Origin: an uncultured Alphaproteobacteria bacterium | GTDB lineage: Bacteria; Pseudomonadota; Alphaproteobacteria; Bin95 | Reading direction: 5' to 3' | Assembly (NCBI GenBank): GCA_913060845.1 | Contig: CAJXVF010000098.1 | Span: 1 to 7,789 of the forward strand | DNA: 7,789 bases | In this document: in pieces, positions 1 through 6,026 of the stretch | Layout of the letters: each line of letters starts with the position of its first letter | Position numbering within the stretch: the stretch's first letter is position 1 | Notes under the pieces: model-generated | Seen by the model: the letters and a program-made list of their open reading frames with translations, nothing else | What the model was told of the DNA's origin: nothing | Database searches by the model: none | Made by a program: the position numbers and the translations under genes

Positions 1-44
1 CACCTCTCTATTCGTCGGCAGCGTCAGATGTGTATAAGAGACAG
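1..44 (+). other. Nextera/Tn5 sequencing adapter (artefact)
   Basis: This is synthetic library sequence, not genome. It reads CAC (end of the P5 arm), an 8-base i5 index CTCTCTAT (4-11), the Nextera read-1 primer part TCGTCGGCAGCGTC (12-25) and the 19-base Tn5 mosaic end AGATGTGTATAAGAGACAG (26-44). The insert starts at base 45. Translated leftwards, the adapter adds the foreign tail LSLIHI and a stop to the SDR gene. Translated rightwards, it yields the known artefact peptide beginning MYKRQ. Confidence 0.98.
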
Positions 45-422
45 GAATGGCGCTTTCAGATTAAGGTCCAGCACAACGTCATACAGGCGCTCGTCAACAC
101 TGGTCAGAGTCTCATAGAGCGGCGACTTGCCCGCATTGTTGACGAGGATATCAACCCGTCCAAACCGCGCATACGCGGCCTCAATCAACGCATCGCATTG
201 ATCCCAATGGGAGATATTGACCGCAACCGGCAAAGCCTGCCGGCCAAGCGCTTCGACTTCTGCGCATACGGCTTCACAAGCTTCCAGCTTACGGGAGGCG
301 ATGATGATATCGGCACCTGCTGCCGCCATACCAAGCGCAATCTCCCGGCCAAGGCCGCGGCTACCGCCGGTGATCAGCGCCACTTTGCCGGAGAGATCGA
401 TAATGTGCTTCGGTCCACTCAT
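45..422 (-). CDS. SDR-family oxidoreductase, 3'-truncated by contig end
   Basis: Short-chain dehydrogenase/reductase, N-terminal half only: 126 genomic residues of the roughly 250 usual for classical SDRs. The Rossmann cofactor motif TGGSRGLG (residues 18-25) and the NNAG motif (95-98) are visible. The SRK segment at 43-45, after the second beta strand, suggests NADP(H) rather than NAD(H). The active-site Ser, Tyr-x-x-x-Lys and the substrate-specific C-terminus lie beyond the insert edge, so the substrate cannot be guessed. I start it at the ATG at 422, which shares its A with the thiolase stop (TGATG) and has GGGAG seven bases upstream. A start at 449 would overlap the thiolase gene by 28 bases for no gain. 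The six residues LSLIHI that appear after residue 126 are adapter. Tight coupling to the thiolase and DUF35 genes suggests a hydroxyacyl-CoA or keto-intermediate reductase, which is inference. Confidence 0.93.
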
Positions 423-1591
423 CAGCCCGCTCCCAGGATCAGCGAACAATGAGACGACATGATGCCGCCTTCATTGTGCACAAAGGCCCGCTCCCGCTTC
501 GCGACCTGGCGGCCTTCAGCATCGCCGCGTAGCTGGCGCGCAGCCTCAACAATGGCGAACAATCCACCTGCCGCCCCTGCATGCGCATGGCTCAACATGC
601 CACCATGGGTGTTGACTGGGAATTTGCCGTTGAAATTGGTTTCTTTCGACAAGAACAATTCCCCTGCTTCTTCTGGCGTGCCAAACCCGGCCTCAGACAT
701 CTCGATCAAGGGGGCAGGTGTGAAGCAGTCATAAAGTTCAGCAAAATCGATATCTTTCGGGCTAAGTTCCGCCATTTTATATGCAGCAGCACCTGATTGC
801 TTGCCACCGAATTCCGTCAGGCTGGGCGCGGCCATAATGTGTTCATGGGTATGAAACTCACCAAACCCCAGAATATCAACGGGCTGCAATGGCATATCCC
901 GCGCCCGGTCCGCCGCCGTAATAATCAGCGCGCCGCCGGCATCAGAAATCAGGCAGCAGTCCAAGATGTTCAGCGGTGTTGCAATGGGCTTAGATGCCAG
1001 CACGTCCTTAATCGTAATGGGTTGGGACATGTTAGCATTCGGGTGCAAGCCAGCATGAAAGCGCCCGTTTACGGCGACTGCGGCCATCATTTCACGGGTA
1101 ACGCCGGTTTCATGCATCAATCGATTTGCGATCATGCCGTAGAAAGCCGGGATCAGCGGGCCATAGATCTTTTCGTAATATGGATGGCCGACGCTGGAGA
1201 GTGCTGCAACGGCTTCATCCCGTGTCTGCCCTGTCGCCCAATTTTCACCAACAACGACCAATACGTTCGTCGCAACCCCTGTCGCTACGGCCTGGACGGC
1301 ATGGTTCACAAGTGCGGCTGGCGTAGCACCACCAAGCACCATGGATGAGAGATAACTTGGCTGAATGCCTAGATATTCGGCAACGACCGTGCCGAACATG
1401 AAGTAAGGCTCCGTCATCGAATAGGCTGTCAGCAACCCATCAATGTCACTGGGGCGAAGGCCCGCTTCATCCATAGCTTGCTTTGCTGCTTGTGCGGCAA
1501 GACCGATACCAGATTGACCGGGGACTTTGCCGATTTCAGATTCGCCAACGCCAGCAATGCTGGCCGCGCCTGAGAGCATGTGTTTCGCCAT
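422..1591 (-). CDS. Thiolase-fold acyl-CoA enzyme (SCP2/Ltp2-like), lacks catalytic cysteines
   Basis: A 389-residue protein of the thiolase superfamily, SCP-x/lipid-transfer-protein branch, full length for that group. Lineage landmarks: GGATP at 87-91, DCCLISDAGG at 211-220, YDCFT at 287-291, GGMLSHAHAG at 330-339 and NEGG at 373-376. By eye alignment, the nucleophilic Cys of true thiolases falls on Gly (about 87), the NEAF asparagine on Tyr287, and the C-terminal Cys on Asn373. Only the GHP-type histidine (His337) remains. Claisen thiolysis is therefore unlikely. The related Ltp2 steroid side-chain enzymes are aldol-lyases that use tyrosines and pair with a DUF35 partner, which is the best model here. 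The start ATG at 1591 follows the DUF35 stop by three bases, with a strong GGAGGAG nine bases upstream. The real substrate is unknown. Confidence 0.93.
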   Translation of the reverse strand: MAKHMLSGAASIAGVGESEIGKVPGQSGIGLAAQAAKQAMDEAGLRPSDIDGLLTAYSMTEPYFMFGTVVAEYLGIQPSYLSSMVLGGATPAALVNHAVQAVATGVATNVLVVVGENWATGQTRDEAVAALSSVGHPYYEKIYGPLIPAFYGMIANRLMHETGVTREMMAAVAVNGRFHAGLHPNANMSQPITIKDVLASKPIATPLNILDCCLISDAGGALIITAADRARDMPLQPVDILGFGEFHTHEHIMAAPSLTEFGGKQSGAAAYKMAELSPKDIDFAELYDCFTPAPLIEMSEAGFGTPEEAGELFLSKETNFNGKFPVNTHGGMLSHAHAGAAGGLFAIVEAARQLRGDAEGRQVAKRERAFVHNEGGIMSSHCSLILGAG

Positions 1592-1594
1592 GGC

Positions 1595-2029
1595 TCAGCG
1601 CTCCTCCCGCAGGAATTGAGGCACGTTTATGCCCTCACCACGCGCTTCGAAGACACAGCGGACTTTGTCTCCGATCGCCACACCAAGCGCATTTGGACCG
1701 ATGATATTTGTCATCATGCGCGCGCCTTCCTCCAGATCGATCAAGGCGACGACAAAAGGTGTCAGCGGCCTATATCCAGGCTCTGACGCGCGGTGGACAA
1801 TGCTGAAACTATGCACCTCACCCAAGCCAGACGCTTCAAACCATTCTACATCCGCAGCATCCCAGGTGGCTGGTGATATCTGGCGGGGATAGAACCAGAC
1901 TTGGCCGCTCTTCCGGCAGCGCTGAAGCAACAGCCTGCCTTCCGCAGCCCCGTCCCAATAGGGCGCATTGTCAGCGTTCCGTCGCGGGACAGGCAGAGGT
2001 GGATCAGGGGTATAAGCTTGTTCGGTCAA
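1595..2029 (-). CDS. DUF35 OB-fold protein, partner of the thiolase-like enzyme
   Basis: A 144-residue member of the Zn-ribbon/OB-fold (DUF35) family, which normally binds a thiolase or Ltp2-type enzyme and helps position acyl-CoA. Family landmarks: proline-rich N-terminus, YW at 24-25, the rubredoxin-like stretch EGRLLLQRC at 30-38, FYPR at 46-49, then the OB-fold with WFEASG (63-68), SFSIVHRA (74-81), FVVALIDLEEG (92-102), MTNIIG (106-111) and the closing PQF at 137-139. The usual four ribbon cysteines are reduced to Cys38: the second is Ser41, and the second pair is replaced by the stretch ISPATW (51-56), so zinc binding is doubtful. The start is TTG at 2029: an in-frame stop lies at 2042-2044, AAGGAA sits eight bases upstream, and the nearby ATG at 2034 is out of frame and stops after two codons. 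Confidence 0.9.
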   Translation of the reverse strand: MTEQAYTPDPPLPVPRRNADNAPYWDGAAEGRLLLQRCRKSGQVWFYPRQISPATWDAADVEWFEASGLGEVHSFSIVHRASEPGYRPLTPFVVALIDLEEGARMMTNIIGPNALGVAIGDKVRCVFEARGEGINVPQFLREER

Positions 2030-2037
2030 CGCATCAG

Positions 2038-2043
2038 TTCCTT
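2038..2043 (-). promoter_or_regulatory. Ribosome binding site deciding the TTG start of the DUF35 gene
   Basis: AAGGAA on the minus strand lies eight bases before TTG at 2029. An out-of-frame ATG (2034-2032) lies only three bases from it and is followed at once by TGA, giving a two-codon reading frame overlapping the true start. This site favours TTG over any later start. It sits in the 44-base gap after the immunity gene. Confidence 0.6.
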
Positions 2044-2073
2044 ATGCTAAGCACAAAAGGATATGACGCCGTG

Positions 2074-2418
2074 TCAGGTCTCGCTAGGGCCAGCGCCATA
2101 GGCAGCGGCAAGGGCGCGGTCCCGTAGATCATGCGCCCCGCGTGTAAGGCCATAGGGATGCGCAAACACTGCCCAGTTCACATCGGCAGCAGCCAGAAGC
2201 GCTTGCCAGCCTGCATCATCCAGAGCCAAAGCTTGCGTGACCGCAATTTCTTCGGCCAATTGCGCCGCTTCAGCCTTGCTAGCCTCTTTTAGAAACTGAA
2301 CTGCGGGTGCTGGCCAAGGTGCATTCCCCTCATCCCAGTCCTCATTGGCATAGGCCTTCAGAAGCTGCCACAGCATGCCATCTTCGGAAAGCGACGGTGG
2401 CGCGCTACTTCTCGACAT
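2074..2418 (-). CDS. CdiI-type immunity protein (CdiI_2-like), partner of the RNase A-fold toxin
   Basis: A small 114-residue soluble protein with no signal peptide or membrane segment. It is rich in Ala, Leu and Trp and is acidic (16 Asp/Glu against 7 Lys/Arg). The pattern LWQLLKAYANEDWDE (16-30), then AVQFLKE (39-45), an EEIA helix (56-59), and GLT (90-92) with a final helix resembles CdiI immunity proteins with the 'LxxLxxAYxxxDW' signature. This is recognised from memory, not by a search. Position supports the call: it directly follows the toxin gene and overlaps it by 14 bases, as toxin and immunity pairs do. Its proposed job is to bind the basic RNase domain in the cytosol and block it. 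The start ATG at 2418 has only a weak binding site and probably relies on coupling to toxin translation. Met15 (2376) is an alternative start. Confidence 0.75.
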   Translation of the reverse strand: MSRSSAPPSLSEDGMLWQLLKAYANEDWDEGNAPWPAPAVQFLKEASKAEAAQLAEEIAVTQALALDDAGWQALLAAADVNWAVFAHPYGLTRGAHDLRDRALAAAYGAGPSET

Positions 2419-3019
2419 AGGCCGTTAGCAAGCGGTAGCTCTGCTTGCCTTTGCTTGTCCATTTTGTCAGCACCACTTCGGCCGTGTTGCCTTGGCGTCG
2501 ATCACCACCGCGATAGGCGATGCGGCCGATTGGTTTGTCAAAGAACCGGCGGAGGGCCAAGCGTCGTTTGCTATCATTATCCGCGAGCCATCTTTGTACG
2601 CGCGGCTTATTCGGCTTGTGATTGATAGTTCGCACAATCGCGATGGCTGCCGATTCAGTGTCAAAGAAACCGGATGCGACGCTCTTATCGTCCCGTTTAA
2701 TCCGGTCTTCCAGATCGTCATAGGACTTGCCAACATGGCGGGCGATTGTGTGGCCGCGATGTTTGCCACCCTCTTGCGCTTTCAGCCAACGAACCGCCTG
2801 GGCGACAGCGTCATCCCGATTGCGGACAGGCGTTACAGACCGTGCTTCAGTGGTCTGCTGCTGCGCCTCAACCGGAGGCGGCGCTGCATTCTCCGCCTTG
2901 CTTTTGGCAAGGCGTGGATCGTCTCCCTGAAGGAAGGCGATCAGCAGCGCTACCCCCAAGGCTATGAAGGATAGAATTATTCGCTGGGTCTTAAGATCAA
3001 TGTTGAAGCGTTTAAACAC
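2405..3019 (-). CDS. Membrane-anchored RNase A-fold toxin (bacterial CdiA-CT RNase A family)
   Basis: A 204-residue protein in three parts: a short basic N-terminus with a hydrophobic segment at about 14-30, a Pro/Ala/Gln-rich linker (43-65), and a C-terminal domain (about 70-204) matching the bacterial CdiA-CT RNase A family. That domain has GHTIARHVGKS (89-99), the QRWLADN region (142-148), PIGR (163-166), and LLTAY at 197-201. In the Y. kristensenii CDI toxin the active residues are, as I recall, His175, Arg186, Thr276 and Tyr278. Here His95, Arg106, Thr199 and Tyr201 show the same spacings within each pair (11 and 2). There are no cysteines, as expected for this disulfide-free group. The domain is strongly basic (about +17 for the whole protein), suited to RNA. 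It has a GTG start at 3019 with AGGG six bases upstream. Basic residues before the segment predict the domain on the periplasmic side. Predicted role: RNA-cleaving antibacterial toxin. Confidence 0.82.
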   Translation of the reverse strand: MFKRFNIDLKTQRIILSFIALGVALLIAFLQGDDPRLAKSKAENAAPPPVEAQQQTTEARSVTPVRNRDDAVAQAVRWLKAQEGGKHRGHTIARHVGKSYDDLEDRIKRDDKSVASGFFDTESAAIAIVRTINHKPNKPRVQRWLADNDSKRRLALRRFFDKPIGRIAYRGGDRRQGNTAEVVLTKWTSKGKQSYRLLTAYVEK

Positions 3020-3040
3020 TGTTCGCCCTGCGCCTATTGA

Positions 3041-3547
3041 TTAAAGCTTGCCGTATGCCGCCGTGAACCCACGGAGCGAAACATTCAGATTGAGCTTCTG
3101 TCGGCGAATATTCTGCATGCCGATCACTGCCTTTGAGCCGCGCTTCAAGGCATTGACCTTGCCAGCAGCAAGCTGGATCTGCGCAAGGCAGCCGCCTTTG
3201 AGGCAGAACTCAAAATTTACCCGGTCAGCCTTGCCGCCATCAATGCCGAATGTCAGGCCTGGACGCAGCCAAACGCCAAGCGGCGCGCGCAGCGACAAGA
3301 TAACGCCAGACAGATTGGGTGGCTTCGCAACAACGACTTCCATCAGCGGATTGCCGTTTTTCGGGTCTTTGACGTTCTGAACCATGCGGCAGAGACGACC
3401 AGCCTGCGGGTTCTGTACGCATTCAACGGACCAATCGCCACTTTGCGTCCGCTCGACGTTCTGTTCCGCCTGCTGTGCCGAAGCTGGGAGCGCGCCAATG
3501 GAGCTGGCGATAAGGCCTGCGGCCAATGCAATTATGACTTTACGCAT
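3041..3547 (-). CDS. IalB-family (invasion-associated locus B) periplasmic protein
   Basis: A 168-residue exported protein. It has a clear signal peptide: MRK, a hydrophobic core to about residue 20, and PASA before QQ, with cleavage expected after Ala24. The mature part fits the alphaproteobacterial IalB family: GDWSVEC (37-43), a second Cys at 53, the MEVVV strand (69-73), GVWLRPG (91-97), FEFC (112-115) and GGC (118-120). The four cysteines at 43, 53, 115 and 120 fit two disulfide bonds in the periplasm. Named after a Bartonella invasion factor, the family is common in free-living species, where its function is unsettled. ATG at 3547 follows a good binding site (AGAGGAAAGG, 3556-3565). It appears to head the gene train running into the toxin, whose GTG start lies 21 bases past its stop. 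A shared role with the toxin is only inference. Confidence 0.88.
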   Translation of the reverse strand: MRKVIIALAAGLIASSIGALPASAQQAEQNVERTQSGDWSVECVQNPQAGRLCRMVQNVKDPKNGNPLMEVVVAKPPNLSGVILSLRAPLGVWLRPGLTFGIDGGKADRVNFEFCLKGGCLAQIQLAAGKVNALKRGSKAVIGMQNIRRQKLNLNVSLRGFTAAYGKL

Positions 3548-3672
3548 ATGCGAAGCCTTTCCTCTTAGGAATTAGGTGTTCATTCGGCGGGACACTGCCT
3601 TGAACCACCCCTTAGATGCAAGACCAATCCGCATGATCCGGTCCATTATTACAGCGAATTAAAGTCTGCTGC
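3548..3672 (-). other. 125-base intergenic gap, probable transcription unit boundary
   Basis: This is the longest gap in the insert, between the hydroxy-acid enzyme stop and the IalB start. It holds the IalB ribosome binding site near its downstream end. I see no convincing -35/-10 pair, no hairpin followed by a T run, and no small gene. Its length suggests the IalB-toxin-immunity train has its own promoter here, but no specific element can be named. Confidence 0.4.
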
Positions 3673-4797
3673 TTAAGGGTGCTGGCGGCCAAATCGGATA
3701 TGCGGGAAGGCGCTGAACTCACTTGGGCTGTACACCGGCGGCGCCGAAGTCAGATAGCTTGAATCCAACTCCGCGAAGGACTGAACGCCGAGCAGGCCGA
3801 GTGCCGACTCACATTCACGCTCCAACAGTTCCAACATGCGGACCAAGCCATCGATGCCGCCAGCGGCTAGCGCATAGCCTTGCATTCGGCCAATGCCAAC
3901 AACGTCTGCACCCAGGATCATTGCTTTTACGATGTCCGTACCGCGGCAGAACCCACCATCGACTGCAATTTTAGCTTTGCCGCCAACGGCTTCAACGACC
4001 TCCGGGAGCACGTCAATGGAACCTCGACCAAAGTCGAGCTGACGGCCGCCATGGTTAGAGACATAGATGCACTCAACGCCATATTCGACGGCCTTAGCAG
4101 CGTCTTCGGCTGTTGCAATGCCTTTTAGGATCAGCGGCATGTCGTGCTTTTCTTTGAAGCGCGCGACCTTGGCCCAATCAAAGCCAGACTGGAATTTTTG
4201 TCCGCTACCGCCCCGGCGCCGCCCAGCTGGCAGATATCGACGCACAATGTCCCGCTCGCGCCTGGAATAAACTACGGTATCCACCGTGATGCAGAACGCG
4301 CGATATCCGGCGTCTTTGGCGCGGACGGCGGCATCATCAACAAAAGCGTCGTCACCGCGCACGTAAAGCTGGAACAGCGTTGGCTGATCGACGCTAGCGG
4401 CAACGGTTTCCATATCCGGCTGGCAGACGGAGCTCAGCATATGGTCAACACCGAACGCATCGGCCCCTTTAGCCGCCGCGACACCGCCACCTTCGGCAAA
4501 ACTCTCCAGGCTGCCAATCGGCGCCAGGAGGACCGGAATACGCAAATCGCGGCCAAGAAAGCGCCCCGTTACATTAGATGTAGTGACGTCTTGCAGGACG
4601 CGAGGCCGGAATGCCAAGCAATCAAGCGCCAAGCGATTACGAAGATATGTGGTCTCGGTTTCAGCCGCACCCGCCAAGTAATCCCAGGTCGTATCTGGCA
4701 GGTTAGCGCGAGCGCGTTCTGGGAACTCCTGAAGTGTGAGGAATTCAGGCGTAATATATCCACCGCCGGTCAGGCTGGATTGAGTCAGTTTGGTCAT
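3673..4797 (-). CDS. FMN-dependent alpha-hydroxy-acid oxidase/dehydrogenase (LldD/glycolate oxidase family)
   Basis: A 374-residue TIM-barrel flavoenzyme oxidising 2-hydroxy acids to 2-keto acids. All expected active-site residues are visible: Tyr40 in WDYLAG, Tyr145 in LFQLY, Asp173 in TVD, Lys225 in LILKG (flavin lysine), and the catalytic His249 and Arg252 in SNHGGRQLD. Phosphate-binding residues follow in VDGGFCRGTD (279-288) and GIGR (301-304). There is no membrane segment and no fused cytochrome b2 domain, so the electron acceptor (oxygen, quinone or a carrier) is open. The variable loop at 178-205, unusually rich in Arg and Gly, covers the active site and sets substrate range. I cannot tell lactate, glycolate, mandelate or another acid apart. 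The start ATG at 4797 lies 24 bases after the kinase stop, with AGGA 11 bases upstream, so the two genes are probably co-transcribed. Confidence 0.92.
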   Translation of the reverse strand: MTKLTQSSLTGGGYITPEFLTLQEFPERARANLPDTTWDYLAGAAETETTYLRNRLALDCLAFRPRVLQDVTTSNVTGRFLGRDLRIPVLLAPIGSLESFAEGGGVAAAKGADAFGVDHMLSSVCQPDMETVAASVDQPTLFQLYVRGDDAFVDDAAVRAKDAGYRAFCITVDTVVYSRRERDIVRRYLPAGRRRGGSGQKFQSGFDWAKVARFKEKHDMPLILKGIATAEDAAKAVEYGVECIYVSNHGGRQLDFGRGSIDVLPEVVEAVGGKAKIAVDGGFCRGTDIVKAMILGADVVGIGRMQGYALAAGGIDGLVRMLELLERECESALGLLGVQSFAELDSSYLTSAPPVYSPSEFSAFPHIRFGRQHP

Positions 4798-4821
4798 GCC
4801 GCAAGAAATCCTGTTTCAAGG

Positions 4822-5916
4822 TCAAATCGAATCCGCAGCTTCGATTTTGCCCGGCAGGGAAAACTTCACAAGGGCACCCGGTCCAGCCTCTGGCGAGCGC
4901 GCGGTAATCGTGCCGCCAGGGGCATTTATTAAACGTCGCACGCCCAGCAACCCGAAACCGACACCCTTGCGGACCTTGCCTTCTTGCAGCAACGCGCCCG
5001 CATCGCCTTGAAACCCAGTGCCATAATCACGAACTGAGAACTCAATCGCATTGCCGCCATCCGGTGATGCAGAAATCGACAATTTTTTCAGCGCGTCGCC
5101 AGAATGCCTGAAGGCATTGTCAATTAGGTTCCGAAGCACAATCTGCAATGCCGTCTCGTCAGCTGTAATGCGAACATTTTCTACCTGCACGTCATGGGTA
5201 GCTGTGGGATCGAGCTTAACCAGGACTATTGTGCACAATTCGCGAAGGCTAAATGTGCTGACACTCGCCTCTAAATCCGTCGCCTGCGCATGAGCAAGCA
5301 AATCTGTAATCAGCGTCTTCGCGTTGGCCGAAACATCATCAAGCATCTTAATGATCTCGATTTTGCCATCGTTGTGGTCCTCAAACCCTTCACGCAGCAT
5401 ATCGAGCAACATTGTGATCTGCCGCATCGGCGCACGCAGATCGTGGGCTGCCAACTTTACAAAATTTTCAATCTCGCGCATTTGCGTTTCTGCATCGATC
5501 CGGGTTTCCCGAAGCGTTTGCTCGCTTGAGATATCTGCTGAGGTCCCTACGAGAAAGACGACATCGCCGTCATCGTCAAATACAGGCTCCAGATGCGTCC
5601 GCACTGTGCGTTCCTGGCCACGCAGCGGCAACGTTAGCTCATAGCTGACAGGGCGTCCGCCAAAGATTGTCTGGACATGCCGGGCATAAGCCAGCGATCC
5701 GAAACGTCCGCCGTAAATCTCCTCAGCGGTCTTGCCAATCACATCCTCGATAGCAAAACCTGCGATATCACAGGCAAAAGCATTGAATGCGGCATAGATA
5801 GGTCGCTGATTATCATCAACCTTAAGTACAAATATAGGCGACTTCACACAATTGAATGCATCAAACGCAGCGGCGGCCATTTCTACATTCACATTCAACG
5901 ATTTAGAGGCGGCCAT
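4822..5916 (-). CDS. Soluble PAS-domain sensor histidine kinase
   Basis: A cytoplasmic sensor kinase of 364 residues from this start. Numbered from the GTG two codons upstream, it has a single PAS domain at about 20-131 ending in the typical GTSADIS, then a linking helix (132-155). The phospho-acceptor box is KLAAHDLRAPM, with His160. The ATPase part has the N box (NLIDN, 265-269), G1 (DYGTG, 299-303) and G2 (GVGFGLLG, 320-327). No membrane segment is present and no LOV photoactive cysteine motif is seen, so the signal is unknown. There is no receiver domain and no response regulator gene in the insert, so its partner is encoded elsewhere. The AAHDLRAP form resembles phytochrome-type kinases. 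Start: ATG at 5916, eight bases after AAGGAAAG (5925-5932). GTG at 5922 fits almost as well. Its stop lies 24 bases from the hydroxy-acid enzyme. Confidence 0.93.
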   Translation of the reverse strand: MAASKSLNVNVEMAAAAFDAFNCVKSPIFVLKVDDNQRPIYAAFNAFACDIAGFAIEDVIGKTAEEIYGGRFGSLAYARHVQTIFGGRPVSYELTLPLRGQERTVRTHLEPVFDDDGDVVFLVGTSADISSEQTLRETRIDAETQMREIENFVKLAAHDLRAPMRQITMLLDMLREGFEDHNDGKIEIIKMLDDVSANAKTLITDLLAHAQATDLEASVSTFSLRELCTIVLVKLDPTATHDVQVENVRITADETALQIVLRNLIDNAFRHSGDALKKLSISASPDGGNAIEFSVRDYGTGFQGDAGALLQEGKVRKGVGFGLLGVRRLINAPGGTITARSPEAGPGALVKFSLPGKIEAADSI

Positions 5917-6026
5917 CAGCACAACTTTCCTTTTCTACCCAGGCACTTAGAATACCCAAGCAGCGAACGTTAGCGGCGGATGCCTCACAACATTACCGCC
6001 AAACAACTACTCGTCTGAAGGTCGTT

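Noticed and set aside
30..452. Plus-strand reading frame starting MYKRQ
   Set aside because: Its first codons are Nextera mosaic-end sequence and the rest is antisense to the SDR gene, with no protein family resemblance.
797..1348. 183-residue plus-strand open frame
   Set aside because: It is the shadow of the thiolase-like gene on the opposite strand, with no domain signature.
3017..3043. Possible stop readthrough fusing IalB to the toxin, since both are in the same frame seven codons apart
   Set aside because: The toxin has its own GTG start, ribosome binding site (AGGG, 3026-3029) and membrane anchor, so a fusion is unnecessary and chance framing is 1 in 3.
4144..4932. 262-residue plus-strand open frame
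   Set aside because: It lies antisense across two well-supported minus-strand genes, shows no recognisable motif and looks like low-stop shadow coding.
5975..6000. GGCGG/CCGCC inverted repeat after the Lon-like gene as a terminator
   Set aside because: It has a five-base stem with a 16-base loop and no T run, so it is too weak to call as a terminator.
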